Assembly (NCBI GenBank): GCA_963422465.1
Contig: OY730169.1
Coordinates: forward strand, 1,116,001 to 1,180,000
Reading direction: 5' to 3'
Source: Lichina pygmaea
Taxonomy: Eukaryota > Ascomycota > Lichinomycetes > Lichinales > Lichinaceae
Length of the DNA: 64,000 nucleotides
The notes beneath the pieces are model-generated. The model worked only from the letters and a program-made list of their open reading frames with translations, was not told the DNA's origin and searched no databases. Every line of letters begins with the position of its first letter. The first letter of the stretch is position 1. The position numbers and the translations under genes are program-made. Shown here piece by piece: positions 24,097-37,003 of the stretch.

Positions 24097-26694
24097 ATGG
24101 CTTTGAAGTCGCCTCTGGTCCCATCGCCTGGAGGATTGATGTCGCATTTCTCTCCCTATAGCGATTCGCCGGCGTCGCCGGCGTTGCCAAGGTCGCCTCG
24201 ATTCGGCATCATGTAGGGGCCCTCTTGATTCTGTCGCGCCGCGATGCGTCCGATCTGGAGAGGGGTGCATAAGCGCTGACGATACCCGCTTCGGAAAGGG
24301 CGCATGAATCCGATTCTCTACGTCCAACGTCCAGCCACAGGTCGTCGATACCAGCCTCGAATGTCTCCGAACCACCGGATCCCTCGCCCATCACCTCGGA
24401 TAAGACGGAGATCGAGGACTCGAACACCGACGATGAGGAACGAGCGGACCGGGTTGGGTCGGGCGACGACGCCGCAGCCGCCAACACCACCGACTACGAA
24501 GAAGAAGACGACGACGACGGTGATGCCGATGCCGATGGAGGAAGACAACCGGACAAGAATGAATGCAATGTCAGCGCGAAGCCGCGAACACGCGTCATTT
24601 TCGTAACAAGTGGTTCGAGTTGCTGACGCGTCGATAGATCCAGGTAATCGACACAACCATCCCGATGAGGCCGCGCTCGAGCTCCGGGGAAACGCCGCAG
24701 TCGGTCATCCATGCCCCTGAAGGCTTCAAAGAATTGGTACGCCCTTCGAACCCCTTCTGTGTACTTCGACGGCCCCAGTCCTGATGGCCGCTCAAGGGCT
24801 CCGAGCCGGATCAGCCGGAGAGGGGTTCGCCAAACGCAAGAAAGACGCCCTCACCGGCGCCGCGATTCCAGGCTACGATCCACTCACCGGACGCGAGAGA
24901 GCACACGGTTCAAGAGGTACGTAAGATCCGATGCTTCTTCTCCATACGTGTATAGAAGGCATCGACGGCCAACTGTTGGTGTAGCGCCCAACCGCCACGT
25001 CCGCCTCGCCTCCACCGATCCAGACAGCCGTGGACCCTTCCACCTACAGCGTCGAAGACGCAACTCCACGCGCACACACGCGCCAGGAGGTTGAGGCCTT
25101 CTCCGTTGAGAAGTCTCGGAGACAACGGACCAGCAGCAGTCTAGCGGGTAATCCAAACTCTGGCGGTGACGATGTGGCGCGAAAGTAAGGGCTGACAGGG
25201 CCATCGCCAGATATCCCTGAAGCACAAGATCCTGAGACTGGTACCGAGGACGACTTCTACACGACCGAGGACGACGAGGAGTTGGCTCAGAAGACCAGAA
25301 ACATCCTCCAACCGTCCGAGGAGGAGATCGGCGCCCTCAGGGCGGCCTTGACAGAATGCTGGACCTTGTGCAACACGTTGGCCGGCCTCAGCTCGATCCA
25401 CCGCCAACGGATATTCACCTACGCCAACAGCGGCGACGCGCACCAGGAGCAGCAGGCCTGGAGGAGCTGCTGGAAGCTGTGTCAGAAGCTGTACGAGAGC
25501 CGCGACGAGGATCAAGACAGCCAGGTCACGCCCATCCTGGATCTGTGCCGAGACTTTTGCCAGTCGCTGTTCGAGGTGCGGCAACGAGCCAACGACGCGA
25601 CCGATTCGGTGCTTCGAGTCAGCTTCGTGCTGAACAATCATCTCTACAACACCCACGACCGAAACCTGCCCGAAGCCTTTCGAGAAAGGACACTTGACTT
25701 CTACGTCACGCTCTGCCATCGTCTGATGAAGCAGCGAACACGGCTCGCGGACGAGACGGACTCGCTCTTGCGGACCTGCTGGTCTTTGGCCGAGATGCTA
25801 TTCAGCCTGCGGCAAAACCGCCGCGAGGGTAAGCCCCAGGATGAGGAGCTCCTGGGATCCGCCGTGCAGGCCTGCTGGGACCTGTGCGACCTCTTCCGCG
25901 AGGGTTGGACCCAGGTGCGGCCAGAGCGCGCAACGCCTCGGCCTTCGCAGGCCGTCTTTGCCCACAGCGGTGGCGGTGGCGGCGGTGGAGGCGGCGGCGG
26001 CGGCGGCGGAGGAGGAGGCGGTGGCGGGGCTACGAAGCAGCACAAACGCAACACGGTCGAGGAACGGCGGATCGAGCCAGAGACGCCGACGACGATCTTT
26101 GAGGACATGGCGCTGTCGCCAGACGGCGAAGACGCGCAACCACCGCCCAACATCCTCGTCCTAGGCACGGAGAACCCGCAAGCGACTCTGGACGGAGTCA
26201 GCGCAGGGCCCAGCGCCGGGCCCCGGTGGTCTTCCAACGCCTCGACCCTCTCGGACTACTCGCAGAACAGCGTCGGCACGTCGTCCACGGTACGGACGTC
26301 GACGACCACGGCCGTGGCCGGCGGTGGCGACAGCAGCCTCAATCGGCTCAAGATGCTGATCCTGAAAGCGGCGATGAACAGCGACTTCGACCGGTCGTCG
26401 GGTCAGACGCTGCACATGTTCGGCCAGACGCTGACGGCGACTTCTTTCGGCTCGGCCGAGTGGCAGATGCGGCTGCTGCAGAACTACAAGCACATGATCA
26501 TGACGGACTCGGCCTTCCGCACCCCCGTCAACCTGCCTCGCGGCCACCGCGTCTCGGCCCCCGAGATGGCGCGCGCCGTCGAATGGATGGTCAGCAGCGG
26601 CCAGTACACCTTCCTCGTCGATCTCTTCCGGCTTGTGTTTGGCTTCCCCATCGACGTCGCGGACGAGAAGAGTCACGTGCTCATACAGACTTGA
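24097..26694 (+). CDS. Conserved fungal protein, disordered N-terminus, helical core
   Basis: Six exons (24097-24212, 24341-24602, 24638-24736, 24797-24916, 24985-25147, 25211-26694) close in frame to 747 residues; the second and third introns are short (35 and 60 bp). The first ~250 residues are Ser/Pro/acidic and disordered, including a run of Glu/Asp near residue 105. A Cys/Trp/Leu-rich helical region follows (repeats such as CWTLCNTL, CWKLCQKL, CWSLAEML, CWDLCDLF at about residues 290-490), then a run of about 20 glycines near residue 505. A conserved C-terminal domain starts at LNRLKMLILKAAMNSDF (about residue 630). I recognise the pattern as a widespread Pezizomycotina protein of unknown function but cannot name a role. 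The third exon could start six bases later (24644). Confidence 0.75.
25969..26032 (+). repeat. GGC/GGT/GGA codon repeat (poly-Gly)
   Basis: About 20 glycine codons in an uneven GGN run inside the preceding gene. It is likely length-variable between strains. Confidence 0.85.
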
Positions 26695-29170
26695 GTCTCG
26701 AAGGGCTTTCACGTGACACGAGCAAACGTGCCACGGCTGCAGGCCACGCTTGCTGCAGCCAACCGGGGCACAGTCGATATCTGCCCCCACAGAGAGCACA
26801 GAAGCCCCTTCCTCCTTGTTGATTCTCGGAACACTGGGATCAGGACCCTGACGCCGGCATCTATGCGGACCACGGCGACGATTGATGGCCTAAGGTGAAT
26901 GCTTCTTCGGGTCTGCCTGTACAATACGGTACAGGCGTCGGCGAAGCTCTGCAAGGTCAGGCCTAGACCTGGGTCTCGCTGCTGGTGTCGAGGGCTCGTA
27001 GTGCCTGATCGGGGTTTTTATGTCTGTTCGTGTCGCAAAGGCGTTGTCTTTGTCTGTCGACCCTTGCTCAGGTCTAAGAAATTGTCTCCAGGCGTTTTTC
27101 ATGTTTGCTGATGAGTGTGCTGATGCGGTGATGTCTCCTACCTCCCATCAGATTCTTCCTGTCATCATTCTTCCTCCACTGCTCCTGTACACCATCAACC
27201 TACATGTTCACCATTGCCCTTGGATGTCATACTTGTCATGTCCCTCGAGGCTCGAATCATGAAGCTCCTCAATTCGCTACCCATCACCCCCAAGACCGAA
27301 TCCTATTCCACATATCCCTTCTGCTTCACCTTCCTGCGCATGAATATGCTTACTCTGTCAACCTTCTGCTCTGCCTCGTCAAATGCTCTCACACTCACCC
27401 CGGCCTATCTCATCCCACCACGTCGATTGGAGTTCTTTCCCTCACGCGCCCAAAGACCGTTAATGTCAGACTCAATATTTGGTACTGGTGTTTCTTCCTT
27501 CTACACGGTATTCTCATTTCGCAAATGACATTCGCTTTTTTGGGTTTTTCGCTGTCGCTTACCATGATATCCCTCATTTCTTTTCTGCTTTTCTTTGGGG
27601 TTCCTTGGGTCGTTGGCTCACGGGCGTTTGGTGATTGGTGGGGAAGGAGGAGAGGGAGAGGGGGGACAGGGAGATTGGAGGGGGAGGGAGGGGTAACGCC
27701 AGACAACCCAAGCCAAGAGGGCGGACGCGGCGGTGAAGCTCAGCTTGCCGATCTACGGGCGCACTAGTCTGCAGTCTCTCGCTCTCGCGGTGGGAGGTTT
27801 AGGTACTGGTATCGAACCCCATGTTATTGACTCGGGTAATAGGGGAGTCGGATCGCATCCCCAGTCTTTCCTGTCTCATCCGTCCACAGATTCAAATCTA
27901 CTACATCCACGATTCTGCTTGAGAGGAGCACGATCGGTACTGTACAGCATTGGATGCCACGTTAGCAACAGGGCATATCACATGGCTTTTCAATCGTTGC
28001 GCTTCCTGCACTCCAAGAAAACTTCGATGGTGAAAGTATCTACGGAAGTAAAGTACGTCAAGTAGTGCCGTGGCAGAGAGATTGGACACATTGGATGTTA
28101 ATGAGAGTTGACGCACTTCGTAGAAGTGAGGAGACTACGTACAGAAGTTCCGAAGGGGGGAAAGGAGGGTCACAGGGGTAAGTAAATAAATTCGATTCCA
28201 ACCTTCCGTACACGGTCCGTACCGTAATTCAACTACTGCCACGGCCAATTTCAATACATCAAAGTCAAGCCTTTTGAATCTGGGAGGCCCCTAGATATCC
28301 GTCGCCACGGTACTTGTACCTCTCGTACTGTACCAGTACTGTACGAGGCATGAGTACATACGTACAAGTACATAAAAAGTTATGTACGTATGTACAGACT
28401 GTGCGCACTCCATCCCCAAAGCTGGCTCAAGGAAGCTCACCTTCCAGGAAGACGAGAACGGTAGGCTCTGCTGTGGTAGCGACGCTACGTAGAGTATGTA
28501 ACGGAGCTAACCAGATGGTACGTTGCGACAGTATGTATGTAGCAGAGCTAACCAAATGGTAGTTACAGTCCGTGGCAAGACTGCCTAGTTGGGGCGGACA
28601 GACAAGTCGAGGCACGTCCTTCGAAGAACTGAAGAAGAATGACAAATGATAAATGATATGAAAAACCACTGACGGTCGTGTATAGCAGGCCTGACGGAAG
28701 AGGCGACGAGTCCAAACTACAACGGCAACTCAACAAAGACTTCGTTGTTTGGCGACGTCTTTCATGGCACGGGTATATCTATGGCTCACGGAGCGTGTGA
28801 GTGCTTCCAGCAGTTTCAGCTCAACGTTCGTCATAGACCAGGCCCGCTTGAATAAAATCCCGGACACGCTCTCCGGGTTTCAGCGAAAGGCGCAATCCCC
28901 ATCACCTGGAGATAGTGAGGACACGTTGGAGGAGGTACTGTACCCCCTCATACGAAACCATGTGCAAGGCAGAACATCAAGTCCGCTTTTCAAATCGCGC
29001 TCAAGTGACGGTGCACGCCCACTTCCTGGGCCTATCCATCCATCCGTCCATCCACCCTTTCCCACCCTAGTTAGTCTGCAAGAAAACAAAGCCCCCATCT
29101 TGATTCACCCCTTCATGTCCACGTCCTGACCCTCTATAACTTCCGAAACGGTGGACTGTATTGCCGACGA
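26695..29170. other. Intergenic region between convergent genes
   Basis: Presumed 3' flanks of the gene ending at 26694 and of the GFA gene. A purine-rich G/A tract lies at 27640-27700. GTAC word clusters lie at 28205-28225, 28308-28400 and 28470-28545. Open frames of up to 187 codons (27204-27767) have unlikely composition and no motif. No gene is supported. Confidence 0.5.
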
Positions 29171-30326
29171 CTACGACGCTGCCGCCCCAGTTGCGTCTCC
29201 CCCAACCCCTTCCATGTCGCCGATTTTCCTCTTTGTGGAACCGTTTTCTGGTTGTCCGTCATCACCTCCCGAAACAGTGCTTGCTGTTGCGGGAGCCTCT
29301 CCAGTGGCAGTAACATGCCCGCCACTGGCAGTCCTGACAGAGGGTGAATCGCCCGTGGGATGGTTCGTCCATTCGATAATTTCCCAATCCACCTGGACGC
29401 CACCAATCTCACGAGTCGTCCTGGCACGGCTGATTCGTCGACTGCGGGTCAATTGGCCCAGGACGCTCCCTTCCAGCATGCTTTCAAACCAGGGAAGGTC
29501 CTCACTGATTCCTCTCTCGCCATTCTCGGGACTAGATCGTTGTTGCACTTGTTGCCCTACGCTCTGCAGACCGGGGCCAGAAGCACTTCCCGCATTCAGC
29601 GTCGTGGTCTCAACCGCCTTCTGGGTCTGGGCATCCTGTGCCGCTATATTCGGGATCAGACCCAGGTCTTCCATCTCTCTTAGATCCTCGTCGACCAACG
29701 AGCCGAGTGTCAAGGAAATAAAGTCCGCCTCCCCCACAGGGGTTTCCGTCCAATAGCTCAGTGGCGTGCCGCAGTAGCCACAGAAGTATCTCTTGGCTTT
29801 TGGGTGAGCAGGCGATGTGTATGCTCTTCTGATGGCCGTGTGAGATTCGTCCGGGAAGAAAGAGTATGTCGCGCTGTGATACCATGCCAAGGGGATTCGG
29901 AGGAAGGCAGCTAGCGGAGCGGCTTGGTGTCGGCCTAGGTATATGGCGAAGGCGTCAGTAAACATTTGAAGAACGGCCACCAGTCACTGAGTTGATAAAG
30001 ACGGAGCTAGAAGTATGTGCAGAGCTCAAAGAGAGTGGATGAACCTGAAGAGCCACTGAAGCACACGACCGTACATTACAAACCAGGGCAACGTCCGCCT
30101 TATCATCCCAATCATTCAGAACTCCTTCGAGGCACTCTCCCTCTACCCTTCTTCCTCGCCACTTCTCAAGCAAGCTCAAGAGACGAGAGAGACAGAGATA
30201 CATACGATGGTCAACGCCATTCTCGAACAGCACCTGGGCAACCTCCGTAGCTCCTTCGGGTACGACGACAGAATATCTATTCCTGCCGCACGAGCAAGAC
30301 CCACGAAGGGGTCTTTCGCGGCTCAT
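29171..30326 (-). CDS. CENP-V/GFA-domain protein
   Basis: Two exons (30326-30206 and 29934-29171), separated by a 271-bp intron (GTATGT...CCTAG), give 294 residues. The zinc-binding GFA fold is shown by RGSCSCGRNRYSV near residue 10 and CGYCGTPLSYWTE near residue 90. Both cysteine pairs are present. The middle (RRHQAAPLAAFLRIPLAWY) follows fungal relatives only if the long intron is removed up to the CCTAG acceptor. The Ser/Thr/Gly-rich C-terminal half (from about residue 150) is predicted disordered. The family includes glutathione-dependent formaldehyde-activating enzymes. The substrate of this branch is not known. Confidence 0.75.
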
Positions 30327-31605
30327 CTTGGTCTGTTTGAATTGTCTGAGGGTTACTTTCCCAACAGCACCGACGGGCAGCTGTTGACGTCATGTGTCTT
30401 GGGGAAGAAGCTGGCTCTGGTGAGATGGCCGATTGTACGCTCCGTACTGGAGACCTTGTTGCGGGGAGAAAAGCCGAAGCGCGCGGTGCTCGCACTAGAA
30501 CGCCGGTAGAAAGTTGTGAGGCTTGGTACTTGACTTGTAGTTCGATTTTCCGGCCCAAGCCCACCTGTTGCTGGGCACGCAAGGATTCGTACGAGTAATG
30601 TTTCCCGATCAATGCAGCAGTGTCTTCGGCGCAGCAGAACTCCGTTCGGCTAGTGACTCGCGGTCACCCAGCAGAGGGCAAACCCTCTCCCCCCCTCCCC
30701 TCCTCCTCCCCTCCTCCTCCCCTCCTCCCCTCCTCCCCCTCTGCTTTGAACAACAATACATCAAGGATGTACGATGTTGGATTCAGCCCCCAAAACACGT
30801 TGCTCTTCCAATTGCCCTGGAAGTTGTCCATAGAGCATGTGGCTGTGTGATCACGTGATCCGAAGCTTTGAGGAACAAAGATTCTGACTTACGTAAGTTA
30901 CGTACGTTACGTACATATGATATCAACTTGGGTCATTCACGCTGATATCTGCCATGGTCTCCTCTTCTACAAGCCATGCGTGATCTATCAGCCTGATTCA
31001 TGATCTTGACTTCATCTACTACATACACCCCGAACACTAAGAACTACTTGGGTACCGGTATACTCTCGGAAGATTGCGCAGGAGTCAAGAACATGATTGG
31101 GTCCAAAGGCGATCCATTGAAGGAATTTGAGACAGGTCATGCCCACTAAGCCTGTGATGCTACGGACTGTAACAGATTGGTTCTGGATGATCGTTTCTCA
31201 TTGCTGAAGCTTTGGATAAGAGCTACGTCAATCGTAGCTTTACTCATGATTTGATATCAAGAAGCTTGCAAAATGATACCTTCAGTAGATCTCGGCGGAT
31301 TTTTACTTTCTTCTTTCCCAACAAACTGAGAGAGGCTGCATCTTGAAAGGACATCCATTAGTCCGTGTATTTTTCCAGTTGTGGCTCGCAGTTCAATGTT
31401 GGAGGATCCCTCAGATGGCCGGCTCATTCACCGGCAATGAAGTTGTTGGCGTCGTCAAGGCGTCGCCAAGGGTCAAGAGTCAAGATACCTGCAGAGCGAC
31501 TCGCATGGCCGAGTCGACGTCGCTGCGACGAAAGCCAGGAGAGCCGCCAAGGCAGACGCCGGTCTTGCTGATTTCTACACGGCGATATCGGGTTAGCCTT
31601 TGGTG
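30327..31605. other. Intergenic region with pyrimidine tract
   Basis: A CCTCCTCCCC-rich tract lies at 30685-30740. TTACGTAAGTTACGTACG-type words lie at 30888-30918. No open frame is supported. It lies upstream of the GFA gene and downstream of the bZIP gene. Confidence 0.5.
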
Positions 31606-33660
31606 TCACCAGGGAATGCCGACCCGTCGCGAGAAAAGCCTACCGTCTAGTAGCCTCGACACATCTAGCGTCATGGTCCGGATGGTTTTCTGGTGAAGCG
31701 GAGCGAATGGCTGTACACCATATCCCACGGACGAGAACCCGCCGGTATGGCGGCGCTCGAAGCCGAAAAACGCATCTAAGCTGGCTGGAGCATCCAAGGC
31801 CTCGGCGGGGGCCTTCTGGCCGGGTGGCTCCCCTGGCCAAGGTGGAGTCGCTTGGGCTCTGTAACCAGAAACTTGTGGCACGACGGGGTTGTTGGTAGAA
31901 AATGTGGGCATACTGTTGCCGACCGTCGTGGGAGTCTCGTCTGGGCATCTCACCTTATCGGGCGAAGACTCCGCTGGCGCGTCGAGGACGCCGAGATACG
32001 ATTCATCGGTGAGTTCCACCTCGGCGTAGGAAGCCTGTCCAGAAAAATGAACGCCTCTGTGTCGAAGGTACTTCTCGACGTCGGCCGGGTCGAACCATTC
32101 ACCCTCGTATTGACCGATATCTACGGCTGTTGTTGCAGACTCTCCGCTGGACGAGTGGCCCCTGTTGGCGATCGCCTGACGACCGGTCGAGCGGAGCCAC
32201 CACGAATCGACTCCTCGGACCAGTTCGCCGTCGTTACGCTTCACATAGCGGCGATTCATCGCCGTGTCCATCTCGCGGGTAAGGCCTGGTATGCAGTCTA
32301 TGTTCTCCTCGGTCGTCCGCGTCAACAGCTCACGCAGGTCCGAGATGAGCTGATCCTTGGTGTGTGGGCTGAATTGAAACATGAAGAATATCCGGGCCTT
32401 GTCATCATCCGGCACACCGGCGTTCGAAAGGAACTGGTATCCTTGCTCCCATGCCCGGCGTTGGAGTCGCCGGGCAAAGGTGGCCTCCTGGAAGCTAAAC
32501 GTGAAGGGCCTCGCCGTGAGGATCCGCTCCAGGGCACCGGCATCCTGTTGGCCGTCACTTCGGTCCGCAACGCTGGCCGGGCCGGCTCTTGGATGGGGTT
32601 GAACGGATTCAGAAGCACCATGCGCTTCGGTCGATTTGGACAACGACTTGATACTGTTGACCCTCTCACGTTTTCGAGACCCGGGACTCTCCGTATACGA
32701 ATCGGCTTGATTTTGTTGCTCCACCTCACGTTCGACCGCATGGCCTTCGACGGCTGCGCCGACAGCGCCGCCAGCGTCTGCGGATCCTTCATGGGACGTG
32801 GTGGCCAAGGAAATGAGAAGCTCCGTGGTCCGCTTGAGGCCTTGACCCCATCGAGGATAAGTCTCGATGATGCCGGAGCTCACGGCGTCGTCGTTGAGTT
32901 GGACAAAGGCCTTGTGCATCTCGTCAATGGTGTTCTCGAGGTCCTTGATCCGTTCGCGCAGAGCCGTGATGGTGGACTCCTTGCGATATCGGTACGCCCT
33001 CTGAGCCAATCGAATTTGCATCCGTCGCCGCTGAGATAATCAGTCGGGGTGAGACGACGAAGGCTCGACGGCTAGACGTACGTCAAGTGCCGTCTCACTG
33101 TGAGCTTCGACGCGCGGTCTCCCCCTCGCCTTTTTGAGAGGAGGCTTCTCCGCAATTGATGTAAGTGCAGGTCGGTCCCCGTCCTCAGGACGTGGCAACG
33201 GCGGCGGCGACAGCTGCGGCAACGCATCAGATCGAGCTGCGTCTTCTTGGCCCGTGCCCCAGTCGCTCTCTGGAGGCATGACGAAGCCCCAGACGCGCTT
33301 CCCGTCTTGTCGCGCGACGGGCCTGCGAACGTTCTCGACCGGCTGTCCCTCATCGTAGATCTCGGCAGAGAGGGCATTGAGAGGTGCTTCCGATGGGTCT
33401 TGCAGGTCTCCCCGATCAGACGCCGGTAGCGCAGCGAGAGTTTTGGGGCTGGGCGGCAGCTCGCCGTAGAGCGCATCCATCATCGATTGCGACCCAGCCG
33501 GAGTCGCCCAGCCCACAAGGTTGTTGGTCGGCACAGTCTGATGGAGCTGGCCATTGGTGTCAAACGATCTCTGCTCGCTCACACGAGACATGGCATCATT
33601 CCACCGTGTCGCCTCTGCGTTGTCAGTCGTCATTGTCCCGTCTGCTAAAGCGATGGACAT
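31606..33660 (-). CDS. bZIP transcription factor
   Basis: Two exons (33660-33082 and 33030-31606) with a 51-bp intron (GTACGT...CTCAG) give 667 residues. The intron lies at the start of the basic region. Only the spliced form reads RRRMQIRLAQRAYRYRKES, a fungal Yap-like basic region with N/Q-x-x-A-Q-R-A-Y-R spacing, followed by a short leucine zipper (ALRERIKDLENTIDEM). A conserved block SFQEATFARRLQRRAWEQGY at about residue 365 recurs in many Pezizomycotina bZIPs of unknown target. The N-terminus has an RGRPR AT-hook-like stretch. A second ATG lies nine codons in. It is a nuclear DNA-binding regulator by family. Targets are not visible. Confidence 0.85.
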
Positions 33661-34123
33661 AGAGGCTGTAGCCTGGATTATCGTCGCGGCATCGCGGGCC
33701 GACTATAACTCCGTCTTATACAGTATCTCCGTCCTCCGACATCCGACCTCCGACCTCCGAACGGGACGGGGCCGAGAGAAGGCCCGTGATCCGCCTTGCC
33801 GGAACATACCGCCCCGTCTCATGCGACATTGATCGCGACTGCGTACTCACGTGTCCGCATCGGAGTTTCTTGTAAGGAGGCACAGGATGTACATACGTAC
33901 CTCGTACATAAAAGTACTGTACGTGAGCTTGCCTACCGAGGTGATCAAGCAAGGGAGTAAGAGAGGATCAACATTTCAAGAAGTGCTACATACGTACTTC
34001 CGTACGTACGTATCTCTACATGGACTTGCTTGAAGATTGCAGACGATCAACATATCGCGGCGCCTTGGGTAGGCACGAACTTCCGTCCTTCTAATTACCG
34101 TATCGCTCATCATCTTCTGAGAT
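33661..34123. other. Intergenic region with GTAC words
   Basis: Promoter of the bZIP gene and 3' flank of the PAF-AH gene. It contains TACGTAC/GTACGTA clusters at 33890-33925 and 33990-34015. No gene was seen. Confidence 0.5.
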
Positions 34124-35809
34124 CTATGCTTTGCTCTCTAGAAGTTCTCCGATCGTCTCGCTTCTGAGGCCCACTGTTTCAGAAGGGGTTCGATCTGGTC
34201 TTTTTTCGTCCTGTGAATCCTCGTCGTCCTCTTCGCTGATGTTGATGGCGACCCATCCGCGTACTTGCGCGCCTGGGGCAAGGATATTCCTGTCATGTCT
34301 AGCTTCGTCGCCATCGCCAGCCAGTTCCGGCTCCTCCTGGTCCATTCTGGAGGTCGGCGCGACTTCGTAACCCCGCTCCCTGAGCATCTGGAGAGTGGCC
34401 CGTACATTGAGCCGCAATGTACGCTCCGGATCCTGCGCGTTGCACAGTCTCTTTGTGACCCATGGAAACAAGACTCCAAAGTCCGATTGAGATAGATGAG
34501 CAGACCCGACGGGGTAGAAGACGAGGACACCCTGCTGCTTCTCCGAGGGGCTGGTCGTAGAGTACGGACTGGAAGCCAGCATCCGCCTGGTGTGCTTGAG
34601 ATTTTCGCTCCACTTGAAGAATTCCTCGCTCAAGATGGCAAGAACGTTGGAGCCGCCAGGCCCAGCGGCAGCGTGTGTGGGCAGCGGTTTTTTCCAGAGC
34701 CAACACGAAGACGATCCTGTCAGCGGCATCGCCCATGGATCGAGGAGAACGAGCGGCGAGGAAGGCGTGATCTGCCGGGCCAGATCCGATGTTGCCGGCG
34801 GAGTGAAGAACAGGTGGTCGGCAGGATCACGATGCTCGTTCCCGGTCTCGGCCCAAGGGCCGTAGAAGACGGATTTCACAAACTGAACCACCGTCGCGGA
34901 GCCAAAGGAATGGCCTCCCCATATGATCGACCCAGGTCTGTCAACGTCCAATGCGTCTGCGAACATGGAAAGTGGCCCCGCGTTGTCGGGTTTGAGGGAT
35001 GATCGAGGTACAGGCCGGCCAAGATGGGTGGTCTGCTCGCCACGATCCATTTTGAGCAATGTCTCGTACACTAAGCCCAGCTCCCAACATCGTATCCGTA
35101 GCTGCAGATTGCGGCCGTCTTCGACGTCTCTGCCAGGCCGGTGGGGTATTACGACGTAGTCGACCGCTCGCTTGGGTCTGACCGCGTCACCGTCCGTCTC
35201 TTCCAGATCGTTCCCGGCCTTCTCAGTCGCTGGCGATGCCCGAATGTGGGTTATCGGAGCACTTCCGTCTCGGTGCTCCGGCGCGATGACTACCAGACCG
35301 TGACTTGCCAAGGACCCGGGGATATGCGAATAGGAATTTCTGTTGCCGCCTAGACCATGCGAGAACACCATCACCGGCCATTTGCCCGAGCTTGTTGGCG
35401 CCGGTTTCAGAGGCGCGTCGCGGAGAGCCGGAATCACTGTTCGGTAGATGGCATTCGGCAGGTATCTGATCAGACACGTCAGCAGGTCACGGCACAAGGC
35501 AGGTTGACGAGACGTCGCTTACGAGAAAGCAGTCGCCGAGTAAGGACCCGCCCCGAGGAATCGAGCATATGCGCCGAGCACCGCTCGTTGCGGGCTTGGA
35601 AGCCATCGAACGGGCTTCGGGGTCTGCGATGGTGATTCGCAGGGATAGAAGATGCGAAATCGGAGGGTGGTGATCCTGGGATCAGGCGATTCGGTGGACG
35701 ACGGAATATTCGCGACGGGAGCCTCGACGTCAATCGTACCGACCTTGTAAGGCCCAGTGTATTCCGGGAAGCTGGGAACGAGGCTCAATCGCGGCAAGTA
35801 GCCACTCAT
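34124..35809 (-). CDS. PAF-acetylhydrolase-like phospholipase
   Basis: Two exons (35809-35523 and 35465-34124) with a 57-bp intron give 542 residues. The start at 35809 (MSGYLPRLSLVPSFPEYTGPYKVG) fits fungal relatives better than an upstream in-frame ATG at 35878. Alpha/beta-hydrolase features are an oxyanion loop (FSHGLGGNRNSY), the nucleophile elbow GGHSFGSA with Ser near residue 282, an Asp in LLDPWAMPL and the His in GSAHLSQSDFG. There is no signal peptide, which suggests an intracellular enzyme. The family hydrolyses short or oxidised sn-2 acyl chains from PAF-like phospholipids. The last ~100 residues are acidic and probably disordered. Confidence 0.85.
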
Positions 35810-37003
35810 ATCGAGTTCGCAAGATGGATGTCCCAGTGTCGTGTGCCGCAATATGAAACCTTGTCGCGGGCGTCGCAAAGGTTTTGAGTAGTCTCTCGCT
35901 GTGTACGGAGTATATACGTAGGTTCTCGTGGGATGTCTTGAGATTCAAGATATAGCAGTCCATTCAGGCCTTGTAATCACTCTACGATGACGTTTTCGCC
36001 AGCGTCGCCGACCTCGGCTCCTCCAGTCAGCGCCCAATTATAGCGTAGATTATTGTAGATAAGGTGCTCGGGTTCTGAAGATGCCGAGCTCCGAGTTTGC
36101 TCTAAACTAGAAGCAGTATTTCATCTCGTGCTCTCCCTCCTGCCAAGGACCTTTGTACTAGGGTACGCTGAGTGAGCACGAATGAAGTGTGAACCTAGCA
36201 CAAGACTGAAGTCACCGTGCTCCCAGATCCCCACTGGCATATCATAGTTGTGCCAGCCGTTAAGATCACGTGGTGGGTTTCCTCTACAGTCTTCGCAGTA
36301 TGGATCAGTCACCAGGAGATCAACAACAGTGAATTTGAGTCCCTGCCTAATTATGACGTGACATGCCAGGGCCTGACTACTTGCACGACGTCCGACGGAG
36401 TGCGGGGTCAGAAGATTAGGTCATGTTTTTGTCGAACATCGAATTGACCATGGATCCCGGAGTCCGAGCCCCAATCCTATTACTGTAGGTGCCCAACAGA
36501 AACTTGGCAGGGTGATAAAAATTTGTCGGACGTCTGAGCTGGCGAGGGGTCTAAGATCCTACCGTGAAGCGAAGTCCGACATACATTGACAGAGATGGTG
36601 AAAGTTCATCGGACATCTCAGTGGCGAGGGGTCCCAACTCCAAGCGACGTCCAACAAGCTTTGGCAAAGACGATCAAGGTGTCGGACATTCTGTCAGCGA
36701 AGAATCTTAAATCTCATCCCAGCGATGTCCAACACGGCAGAGATAGTCAAGATTTGTCGAACATCTAGTTGGCAAGGGATCAAAAATCATTCAGTCTTCG
36801 TGGCGATGTCCAACAAAGATTAGCAGAGACGGCCAAGTACGGAGGGACGAGGGTACCCTCGTTCGTTACGGTAGTGTGACACCTGACATCATCACGTGAG
36901 GACTTCCACGTCCACAGTCTCGCCTGCTTTCTACGTACTACAAGCACAGGTTGGGCCGCAAGGCAAGATTGATATCCTACGGTACAGCCGATCACCGATC
37001 GCA
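35810..37003. other. Intergenic region holding a degenerate tandem repeat
   Basis: A divergent promoter region between PAF-AH and the Rab gene. 36380-36840 is occupied by degenerate repeats (separate entry). No gene was seen. Confidence 0.5.
36380..36840. repeat. Degenerate tandem repeat, period about 73-95 bp
   Basis: Five to six diverged units, each with a G-C-G-A-(C/T)-G-T-C-C-A-A-C-A block, a TTGGCAGAGACGGTCAAG-like middle, a TTTGTCGGACATCT block and GTGGCGAGGGGTC. The TGTCGGACATC-like anchors lie near 36430, 36525, 36608, 36681 and 36756. The TGTCCAACA and TGTCGGACA blocks are partly complementary, so each unit could fold. Confidence 0.7.

Noticed and set aside
27204-27767. 187-codon frame with hydrophobic stretches
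   Set aside because: It lies in the 3' flank of a real gene and runs into a G/A-rich tract. No conserved motif and no plausible start context.
31852-33039. 395-codon frame on the plus strand opposite the bZIP gene
   Set aside because: It is antisense shadow of the bZIP exon. The minus strand has the bZIP motif and proper splice sites.
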